DNA of 18,429 nt from Chloroflexota bacterium (GTDB lineage Bacteria; Chloroflexota; Anaerolineae; UBA4142): positions 1-18,429 of the forward strand of contig JAMCQI010000108.1 of NCBI GenBank assembly GCA_023381515.1, written 5' to 3'. Every line of letters starts with the position of its first letter. Positions within the stretch are counted from its first letter, which is position 1. This document shows, piece after piece, positions 6,552 through 11,969 of this stretch. A program made the translations under genes and the position numbers. The notes beneath the pieces were generated by a model. The model saw only the letters and a program-made list of their open reading frames with translations, ran no database searches and was not told the DNA's origin.

Positions 6552-8450
6552 CTACGGTTTCGTCCCCACCATATAGCGCGCCACCCACGGCTGATACCGG
6601 CTAAAGAACTTGTCCTTCTTGACCACTTGACCGTCCACCGTGATCGTCCGCCAGAGGGTCACATCCATCCCGTCGTGCGCGAAATCCACCTGTTTGGTTA
6701 CCCCTTGTTTCAAGGTCGGATCGTTCGTATAGAGGGGCGGTCCGTGCGGGACGATCTTGTCCTGCACCGGGTCCGTCATCTCCACCGTGCGGTTCGGCTT
6801 CGTGCCGTAGAGATTGAAAGTGAGAGTGGTCGTTTTGACATTGATCGATGGCTCGATCAGCAGATAATTCGGCGTATCGTTCGTGAATTTCATGTCTACG
6901 GTTGGGGCAAAAACCGTTGCATCCAGGCCGACCGGCGGCTCATAGTAGCCAACGCGGTAAGCGTGCGCCCATCGCTCGACGATCGGGAACCCACCCCAGA
7001 AAGCCGCGCGGAATAACGTCGTGGAGACTTGGCAGACACCGCCCCCCGGCCCGAGGACCGTCTGGTCCTTGAAAATCACATACGCGTCGTCGTAGCCGTT
7101 GGCCTCGACGACATCTCCGAGATACTGGTCGAAGGAAAAAGTCGTGCCCGGGGGAATGACAATGCCGTCGAATTGCTCGGTAGCGGTTTTGATGTTCTGG
7201 ACCCGGCCCGCGGCCGAACCTCTGAAATTGCTCACCCCCTGTGAGACCAATTCTTTGATTCCGAAATTGGCCGCGTCCTCCATCGCGACCGCGGGCTTGG
7301 TGGTGGTGACTGGCAAAGAGATCGTGCGGACGCTGAGATCAGCCGGCAGGCTGGCATTTCCCGGCGGCCGCCGCGCGCCCGCCGACGACTTTTGGCCAGG
7401 GCCGCTTGCTAGCAACTGCTGCTCGATGGCTTTGGCCGCCGCCTCAGGATCCAGGGTCTCGCCGTTTTGGCTCGGTCGGATGACGGTGAGTTGGTGGGTA
7501 GAGGGATCAAAGTGGAACCGGGCGTCCCGGGCGGGCTGGTTGATGTCTCGCGCCACCGTTGTGAGGTAGGCCACTACTTTGGCGTGGTCCAACGTGGCCG
7601 AGAGAGATTTGCCGCCGCTTGCAACCTGCTTGGTTTGAATCGTCAACATTCCACTGAGAGCGCCCCGGTCGAGCGCCCAGGTGCGGCCGCTGAAAGTCAA
7701 GAATACCGGCGCGGACAGGATGGCCTCCGCCTGCGCTTTGGCAGAATCGGCGTTCGTAATCGACGGCTTCTTTTCCTGGAAGGCGAGGACAAGCTCTCCT
7801 TGGTCGATTCCCAAAACCCGCTTTCGCATTTGCTCGAGCATGACCGCGGTGTCCAGTTCGCGGCCGTTTTGGGCAGGAGCAGATACCACGCTTACGCCGT
7901 CAATGTGGACAGACGCGTCCACCGGTGCTCGGTTGACCTGCGGAGCCAGCGCTTCGAGATAGGCGAGTGCCACCCGGCTGTCAAATTGAGCGTCGAGGCT
8001 CAAGTCGCATCCGAGCAGAAAGCAGCGCGCCTGCTCAATGAGATCTCCGCTCAGAGTGCCGCGATGCCCCAGGAGAACGGCGCTGTCCGCGACCGGATCG
8101 AAATCCGTACGCAGTCCGAGTTCCCAGGGGTGAGCGCTCCAGGTATGGTCTCCATCCCGTAGAACGACGAGTTCGCCGCCGGCCCGGGCGAGCATGGCAT
8201 CCTTTTGTCCAAATTGTGTCTGAAGGAATTTTCTAGCTTCAGTGCGGGTTAATCCCCGCATGGATTGACCGAACACGGACACACCCAGTATCACGCGGTC
8301 ACGGAAGATGAACTCATATCCGGCGAAGAGAATGAAAAAGACGAGGATCAAGGTGGTGAAGGCAAAAAGGAGCATGCAACCCGGTGTATGCGCGCCCCGG
8401 GCAAGTCGCCGGCCAGAGGCTCGCAGTGCGCGTTGAAGCGATTGAGTCAT
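6552..8450 (-). CDS. VanW family membrane-anchored cell-wall protein
   Basis: A 632-residue protein with a short cytoplasmic N-terminus, one membrane helix (about residues 25-46) and a large outside part. Two putative peptidoglycan-binding (PG_binding_4-like) modules occupy roughly 55-345. The VanW domain follows (about 400-545), with RVQNIKTATEQFDGIVIPPG, FSFDQYLGDV, GPGGGVCQVSTTLFRA and a conserved ERWAHAYRVGYY segment. The end is G5-like (VTLWRTITVDGQVVKKDKFFSRY). VanW was named from a vancomycin-resistance cluster, but its activity is not established; here a wall-remodelling role is an inference and no resistance genes are present. ATG 8450 has no Shine-Dalgarno site and lies 9 nt from a strong -10 box. 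Confidence 0.9.
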   Translation of the reverse strand: MTQSLQRALRASGRRLARGAHTPGCMLLFAFTTLILVFFILFAGYEFIFRDRVILGVSVFGQSMRGLTRTEARKFLQTQFGQKDAMLARAGGELVVLRDGDHTWSAHPWELGLRTDFDPVADSAVLLGHRGTLSGDLIEQARCFLLGCDLSLDAQFDSRVALAYLEALAPQVNRAPVDASVHIDGVSVVSAPAQNGRELDTAVMLEQMRKRVLGIDQGELVLAFQEKKPSITNADSAKAQAEAILSAPVFLTFSGRTWALDRGALSGMLTIQTKQVASGGKSLSATLDHAKVVAYLTTVARDINQPARDARFHFDPSTHQLTVIRPSQNGETLDPEAAAKAIEQQLLASGPGQKSSAGARRPPGNASLPADLSVRTISLPVTTTKPAVAMEDAANFGIKELVSQGVSNFRGSAAGRVQNIKTATEQFDGIVIPPGTTFSFDQYLGDVVEANGYDDAYVIFKDQTVLGPGGGVCQVSTTLFRAAFWGGFPIVERWAHAYRVGYYEPPVGLDATVFAPTVDMKFTNDTPNYLLIEPSINVKTTTLTFNLYGTKPNRTVEMTDPVQDKIVPHGPPLYTNDPTLKQGVTKQVDFAHDGMDVTLWRTITVDGQVVKKDKFFSRYQPWVARYMVGTKP

Positions 8451-8459
8451 GGCAAAGTG

Positions 8460-8487
8460 ATTCTACACCAGACGCTCGCAATGTCAA
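8460..8487 (-). promoter_or_regulatory. Promoter of the VanW-domain gene, predicting a leaderless mRNA
   Basis: Read on the minus strand: TTGACA (8482-8487, perfect), a 16-bp spacer and TAGAAT (8460-8465). The ATG begins only 9 nt after the -10 box. Transcription would start about 0-3 nt before the ATG, leaving no room for a ribosome binding site. The gene can therefore be transcribed separately from the upstream ClpP-class gene. Confidence 0.75.
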
Positions 8488-8573
8488 AAAGTCGGCAGCG
8501 CCAGGAGTAGACCGCAAAATAGCACAACCCTCTGGCGACCCTGGTTGCCTTCTTGGCACATCGGCTCGTTGAC

Positions 8574-9437
8574 TTATTGCCGTTGTTTGCGCGCCGGCGC
8601 CGGGGACGGGCGCTCGGGGCGCGGATAGGGGACGGGGATGTATTGCACCGAGGGTCGGCGGCCGCCGCCTTGAGGATACAGCTCCATCAATTGCGTGATT
8701 TCTTCCGGGAGGTCGGAAGAGACAGGGAGGCCAATGCTTTGAGCTTCTTCGAAAGAGATTGGATAATCGTGCGTCCATTGGCCGCAGGTCAGCGTATCGG
8801 AAAGCTCGCTCGCCCTTTGTGCGTCCATCCCATTGCCTGTTAGAATCCTGCGCACGACATGATTGACTTGGTCGACCGCCTTGCGGGCTACATCCGCGAG
8901 GATGAGCGTTTCATCATCCGTATCGTTGACCGCCTTGATTTCAGTCACGTGGATGATGGACGAAGCCGGGTATTGGCCGAGTTGGGGATCGACCGGACCC
9001 AGCACGGCATTGGGGTCCATAACAATCTTGTCGGCGGCGAGGGCGAGCAGAGTCCCGCCCGACATGGCATAATGAGGAATGAACACCGTCACCGGGGCCT
9101 TGTGACGGATGAGCGCGTGGGCGATTTGCTCGGCCGCGAGGACGAGGCCGCCGGGCGTATGGAGCACGATGTCAATTGGCGTCTCCGTCGACGTCAGCCG
9201 GATCGCGCGCAGGACCTGCTCCGAATCCTCAATGTCGATAAAGCGCGCAAAGGCGAGTCCGAGGAATGAGAGAGCCTCCTGGCGGTGGATGAGCGTTATC
9301 AAGCGCGAGCCTCGCTTTTTCTCAAAGCGACGGATCAGGTTGCGGCGTGTATTTTCGATCATCCATCGTTGGACGACGGGAACAAGTATGAGGATGATGA
9401 CCAAAACCCATGTGAGGTCAAGGAAACTTATACTCAT
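8574..9437 (-). CDS. Membrane-anchored ClpP/SppA-class serine proteinase (SDH_sah family)
   Basis: A 287-residue protein resembling the SDH_sah (serine dehydrogenase proteinase) family of the ClpP/crotonase fold. A single N-terminal membrane helix (about residues 8-24) is followed by a basic juxtamembrane segment. The fold shows IDIVLHTPGGLV (88-99), PHYAMSGGTLLALAADKIVMDPNAVLGPVDPQ (121-152) with S126 as the probable nucleophile, and K168, 42 residues on, as a candidate general base by analogy with SppA/NfeD-type dyads. The tail after about 250 is Pro/Arg-rich. Likely a membrane-linked peptidase in protein quality control. It sits between a secreted protease and a wall protein. ATG 9437 lacks a Shine-Dalgarno site and directly follows its promoter. 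Confidence 0.85.
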   Translation of the reverse strand: MSISFLDLTWVLVIILILVPVVQRWMIENTRRNLIRRFEKKRGSRLITLIHRQEALSFLGLAFARFIDIEDSEQVLRAIRLTSTETPIDIVLHTPGGLVLAAEQIAHALIRHKAPVTVFIPHYAMSGGTLLALAADKIVMDPNAVLGPVDPQLGQYPASSIIHVTEIKAVNDTDDETLILADVARKAVDQVNHVVRRILTGNGMDAQRASELSDTLTCGQWTHDYPISFEEAQSIGLPVSSDLPEEITQLMELYPQGGGRRPSVQYIPVPYPRPERPSPAPARKQRQ

Positions 9438-9446
9438 TGCGTAGCA

Positions 9447-9474
9447 AGTATACCTTAATCCGTCGAATTATCAA
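9447..9474 (-). promoter_or_regulatory. Promoter of the ClpP-class gene, predicting a leaderless mRNA
   Basis: Read on the minus strand: TTGATA (9469-9474), a 16-bp spacer and TATACT (9447-9452). Exactly 9 nt separate the -10 box from ATG 9437. The geometry is the same as at the VanW-domain gene. Confidence 0.75.
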
Positions 9475-9673
9475 CCACCCAAAACAAAACGGCGCGCTTC
9501 AGTTTGGGGTCGGGCGCGAGCGGAGTCGCCTCGTCCGAGACGAGGCGCGGCATCACCCGCCCCGCGCTTTTCAGCGGGGTGAGCGGAGTGGCCTGCACTT
9601 GGCCACGCAGTCGAAGGACGCCTGCGGAGCGGGGTGCGATCCGACTACTGCTGCCAAACCGCGAATCCCACCT
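9475..9673. other. Intergenic spacer with hairpins
   Basis: No convincing gene on either strand. It holds a perfect 9-bp stem CGCCTCGTC-CGA-GACGAGGCG (9527-9547) and a CCCCGC/GCGGGG stem near 9560-9580. The minus-strand motif TTTTGTTTTGGG (9480s) echoes the T-run of the terminator at 9674-9706, perhaps an old duplicate. Confidence 0.45.
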
Positions 9674-9706
9674 AAACAAAACGGCATCGCGCGCATGCGA
9701 TGCCGT
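9674..9706 (-). terminator. Intrinsic terminator of the S8 protease gene
   Basis: A 10-bp perfect stem ACGGCATCGC / GCGATGCCGT (9681-9690, 9697-9706) with a 6-nt loop. On the minus strand it is followed by TTTGTTTAGG. It lies 22 nt after the protease stop codon. Confidence 0.8.
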
Positions 9707-9727
9707 CATCTTGTGGCTGATGATTGT

Positions 9728-11029
9728 TCACGGTCCCCAATAGTTGCTGTCCCAGTTCACACTGTCCCAGTTGACCGAATCCCAATTCACGCTGTCCCAG
9801 TTCACGCTATCCCAGTTCACACTGTCCCAGTTGACACTTGTCCAGGTGGCCGGCGAACTGCCGGTCTGGAGAAGGTGGCTGGGCAAAAGCCCCAGGTTCG
9901 CTGGCAGAGTGGTCGAGCTGTGTACGGCATCATAGATATTGAGATACCCCATCTTCAGACTCTTGTATCGGTAAGGCTCGGCGAGATTCATCAGGCGGTA
10001 CTTGACTTGGTCGGGAGTGAGATTGGGCTGGGCTTGGAGCAAGAGGGCCGCCGCCCCGGCCGTGACTGCTGCAGACATGGAGGTGCCGGACATGCGGAAA
10101 TAGTGTTCGGTCACCACGTGGTCGGGATGTTCACGGGCGAGGGTCGCCCCGTTATCCGGAAAGACGCTGATGAGATTGGTGCCGGGCGCGACGAGGTCGG
10201 GCTTGGCCATGTGGTCCTGAGTCTTGCCGTAGGGGGAAAAGCTGGACAGGACATCGTCATTCGTCGAGGCCGTCCCGCGGTCGTCCATGGCCCCGACGGT
10301 GACGACAAAGGGGTCGTTGGCCGGCGGGTAGCGTATGCCCCGGCTGCCGCTGTTGCCGGCGGAGACGACCACCACGATGCGATTGAACCAGAGAATTTCG
10401 AGGGCAGCGTCGAGCGGGCTGAGGTGATAGGATTCGGACTCGCTGCTGTCGAGGGAGAGGTTCACCACACGAATGTTATACTGCTTTCTGTGTTCGTAGA
10501 CCCATTGCAGACCCGCGACCACGTCTTTCGTACTCCCCATTCCCTTGCTGTCGCTTACCTTGACGTTGACCAGGTTCACCTGGGGGGCGACGCCCACGTA
10601 GGCGCCTCCCGAGGACGCTCCGTTCCCCCCGACCAGTCCGGCCACGTGAGTGCCGTGTCCATAGTGGTCGCTGGCGCCCTGCTCTCCGACAAAGCTGACG
10701 TTCGCGAGGATGCGGGACCTCCCGTCGGCCCCCTTGAAATCTTTCTCCCGCGCGATCCCACTGTCGACCACGGCGACGGTCACGCCCTGTCCTTGCAGGT
10801 AGGGCTTTTCATTCCATAGTCGAGTGGCTCCAATCGCATAGTCATATGCATTCTTGAGCGAGGAGGTGTCGATGCACTCGGAGCAGTTGGATTGGGAGGC
10901 ATGCCGCGCAGCCTGGGCAGGCAGGGCTGACAAGGTCGTGAAAGAGAGAAAGACAAGCGCGGCCGTGAGAAGAATCGCCCGCATCCAGTTGCGTCCGGAC
11001 GATCTTCTCAAGCTTTCAAGGGTTGCCAT
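9728..11029 (-). CDS. Secreted subtilisin-like S8 serine protease with DSVNW repeat tail
   Basis: A 433-residue exported subtilase. The signal peptide covers about residues 1-40 (RR, hydrophobic stretch, ALPAQA cleavage region). The catalytic triad is D89 (VAVVDSG), H125 (HGTHVAG) and S317 (SGTSMSAA); the oxyanion Asn is in VVSAGNSGS. A C49/C52 pair lies just after the signal. The C-terminus is a TSVNW, 5x DSVNW, DSNYW repeat run ending in Gly-Pro. ATG 11029 is chosen over 11056 because GAGGTG ends 6 nt before it and it opens a normal signal peptide. Expression is probably gated by the c-di-GMP riboswitch and terminators upstream. Likely degrades or processes extracellular or surface proteins; the substrate is unknown. 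Confidence 0.93.
   Translation of the reverse strand: MATLESLRRSSGRNWMRAILLTAALVFLSFTTLSALPAQAARHASQSNCSECIDTSSLKNAYDYAIGATRLWNEKPYLQGQGVTVAVVDSGIAREKDFKGADGRSRILANVSFVGEQGASDHYGHGTHVAGLVGGNGASSGGAYVGVAPQVNLVNVKVSDSKGMGSTKDVVAGLQWVYEHRKQYNIRVVNLSLDSSESESYHLSPLDAALEILWFNRIVVVVSAGNSGSRGIRYPPANDPFVVTVGAMDDRGTASTNDDVLSSFSPYGKTQDHMAKPDLVAPGTNLISVFPDNGATLAREHPDHVVTEHYFRMSGTSMSAAVTAGAAALLLQAQPNLTPDQVKYRLMNLAEPYRYKSLKMGYLNIYDAVHSSTTLPANLGLLPSHLLQTGSSPATWTSVNWDSVNWDSVNWDSVNWDSVNWDSVNWDSNYWGP
9737..9844 (-). repeat. In-frame 15-bp repeats coding the DSVNW tail
   Basis: Seven 15-bp units code for TSVNW, five DSVNW and DSNYW at the end of the S8 protease. Units differ at synonymous positions (for example CTGTCCCAGTTCACA versus CTATCCCAGTTCACG on the + strand), which points to selection on the peptide. 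Confidence 0.9.
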
Positions 11030-11035
11030 GGTTTT

Positions 11036-11041
11036 CACCTC
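11036..11041 (-). promoter_or_regulatory. Ribosome binding site fixing the S8 protease start
   Basis: GAGGTG on the minus strand, 6 nt before ATG 11029. It favours this start over the in-frame ATG at 11056, which sits against a poly-T run. Confidence 0.8.
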
Positions 11042-11056
11042 GCATATGTGTCTCAC

Positions 11057-11094
11057 AAAAAAAGCCGTCCTGTTCTAGAGTTCGGCAAGGACGG
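11057..11094 (-). terminator. Second intrinsic terminator in the S8 protease leader
   Basis: Minus-strand stem CCGTCCT / AGGACGG (11088-11094 with 11065-11071) and a 16-nt loop, followed by CTTTTTTTG (T7 at 11057-11063). It lies only 28 nt before the start codon, so it acts within the leader rather than at a gene end. The 7-bp stem with a large loop makes it weaker than the upstream one. Confidence 0.6.
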
Positions 11095-11170
11095 TACAGT
11101 CTGACGACGTCGGCTGCAGCCTCCTCGCTGAGCAATAGAGCACTAGGGAGGAATCCCTACGACGCTGCAA

Positions 11171-11199
11171 ACAAAATCCGGCTCTGAAAAGAGCCGGAT
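11171..11199 (-). terminator. Riboswitch expression-platform terminator
   Basis: A perfect 9-bp stem ATCCGGCTC / GAGCCGGAT (11191-11199 with 11176-11184) and a TTTTCA loop, then TTTGTTTG on the minus strand. It begins 18 nt after the c-di-GMP aptamer. GCTATCC (11196-11202), overlapping its 5' arm, is complementary to GGATAGC in the aptamer (11230-11236), a ready antiterminator. Confidence 0.8.
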
Positions 11200-11217
11200 A
11201 GCATCGCAAGCGCCTGT

Positions 11218-11302
11218 GACGGCAACCCGGCTATCCTGGCTTATCAAGCAGAGGACCCGTAGCTTTGCGCCCCCACCTCTCGATGGGTTTGCCCTTATCG
11301 TC
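11218..11302 (-). promoter_or_regulatory. Cyclic-di-GMP-I (GEMM-I) riboswitch aptamer
   Basis: Read on the minus strand it has the GEMM-I core in order: GATAAGGGCAAACC, then a CCCATC-GAGA-GGTGGG hairpin with a GNRA tetraloop, GCGCAAAGC, ACGGGTC, a second arm built on GCTTGATAAGC, then GATAGCCGGGTTGCC. GACG at 11299-11302 pairs with CGTC at 11218-11221 to close P1. This is the family that binds the second messenger c-di-GMP, with the GNRA loop docking on the second arm. It lies about 190 nt before the S8 protease ATG and reads toward it, with a terminator directly downstream. Confidence 0.92.
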
Positions 11303-11318
11303 GGTTTTGGTCTATTCG

Positions 11319-11324
11319 ATTACA
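11319..11324 (-). promoter_or_regulatory. Putative -10 box of the riboswitch transcript
   Basis: TGTAAT on the minus strand (5 of 6 matches to consensus), about 16 nt before the aptamer. It would start transcription near 11312. No good -35 lies at the right distance; that position is taken by the dyad at 11338-11363. Confidence 0.45.
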
Positions 11325-11337
11325 TTCAGCGTACCAC

Positions 11338-11363
11338 GGTACTATTGACAGTGCAATAGTACC
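11338..11363. promoter_or_regulatory. Perfect 10-bp dyad, candidate operator
   Basis: GGTACTATTG and CAATAGTACC pair perfectly around ACAGTG. A further GTAC half-site at 11331-11334 makes GTACCACGGTAC on its left edge. It is centred about 38 bp upstream of the start expected for the riboswitch transcript, overlapping the -35 zone, and lies between divergent genes. A transcription-factor site is the simplest reading; the regulator is unknown. Confidence 0.5.
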
Positions 11364-11407
11364 AAGATACTAGAGGCTGTGTACAAGTCTCGATCTCTTC
11401 GGGCGAT

Positions 11408-11436
11408 TTGCCCCGAGACCCTTTCTCAACTAAAAT
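11408..11436 (+). promoter_or_regulatory. Putative promoter for trmO
   Basis: TTGCCC (11408-11413), a 17-bp spacer and TAAAAT (11431-11436). It would give a leader of about 65 nt before ATG 11508, divergent from the riboswitch transcript. Confidence 0.5.
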
Positions 11437-11507
11437 AGCGGCGCGGGCACGCTCAAGGCTGGGATGACCGATTTCAGCCTCTCTGCGCCCGTCACAGAAA
11501 GCGAGAT

Positions 11508-11969
11508 ATGATACAGTTAAAAGCCATCGGGACCGTCCATAACGGAATTGGTCAGGGGCATCGAGACACCCCCTGGGAAGAGATCGAGTCGACGATTACG
11601 GTTGACGAGGAATGGCGGGACGCACTGGACGGGCTGGAAGGGTTCACCCACATTTGGGTGCTTTTCTTTTTTGACCGCATGCCCGCGATCGATTCCCAGC
11701 GGGGACATCCGATGGCACGCGACGATATGCCGATCGTCGGCCGTTTCGCGACCCGTTCCCCCATGCGGCCAAATCCGATCGGGATGACCGCGGTGAGACT
11801 CCTCGAGCGGCGTGACACAACTCTGCGCGTGCGCGGGCTCGACGCTATCGAAGGCACCCCCGTTCTCGATATCAAGCCGTATCTCCCCAGGCGCGACGCC
11901 ATCGCGAGCAGCGACGTGCCGGAGTGGGCACGGAAATACTGGGGTCCGTCATATGAGGGCTCCGCATGA
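11508..11969 (+). CDS. trmO: tRNA (t6A37) N6-methyltransferase TrmO (TsaA/UPF0066)
   Basis: A 153-residue TrmO/TsaA-like protein, at the short end of the family (the C-terminal domain of E. coli-type TrmO is missing). It uses SAM to methylate N6-threonylcarbamoyladenosine at position 37 of some tRNAs. Landmarks are the N-terminal AIGTVHN, GLEGFTHIWVLFFFDR (43-57) and the signature ATRSPMRPNPIGMT (81-94), then IEGTPVLDIKPYLP. Short archaeal/bacterial homologues may have other substrates, so the exact tRNA target is inferred. The stop shares ATGA with the next gene's start, so the two are probably co-translated. Confidence 0.85.
   Translation: MIQLKAIGTVHNGIGQGHRDTPWEEIESTITVDEEWRDALDGLEGFTHIWVLFFFDRMPAIDSQRGHPMARDDMPIVGRFATRSPMRPNPIGMTAVRLLERRDTTLRVRGLDAIEGTPVLDIKPYLPRRDAIASSDVPEWARKYWGPSYEGSA

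Noticed and set aside
7467..8162. + strand open frame of 231 residues inside the VanW-domain gene
   Set aside because: It is antisense to a coherent multi-domain protein, with no recognisable motif or ribosome binding site.
6552..8450. Vancomycin resistance gene
   Set aside because: VanW-domain proteins are widespread and no vanHAX-type genes are present; the name alone does not support resistance.
9437..10819. Long + strand open frame (460 residues) opposite the S8 protease
   Set aside because: It is antisense to a gene with a full catalytic triad, signal peptide and ribosome binding site. Its His/Val/Pro-rich translation matches no family.
11218..11302. Riboswitch controlling trmO on the + strand
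   Set aside because: The conserved GEMM-I motifs read only on the minus strand, and the terminator T-run is also on the minus strand.
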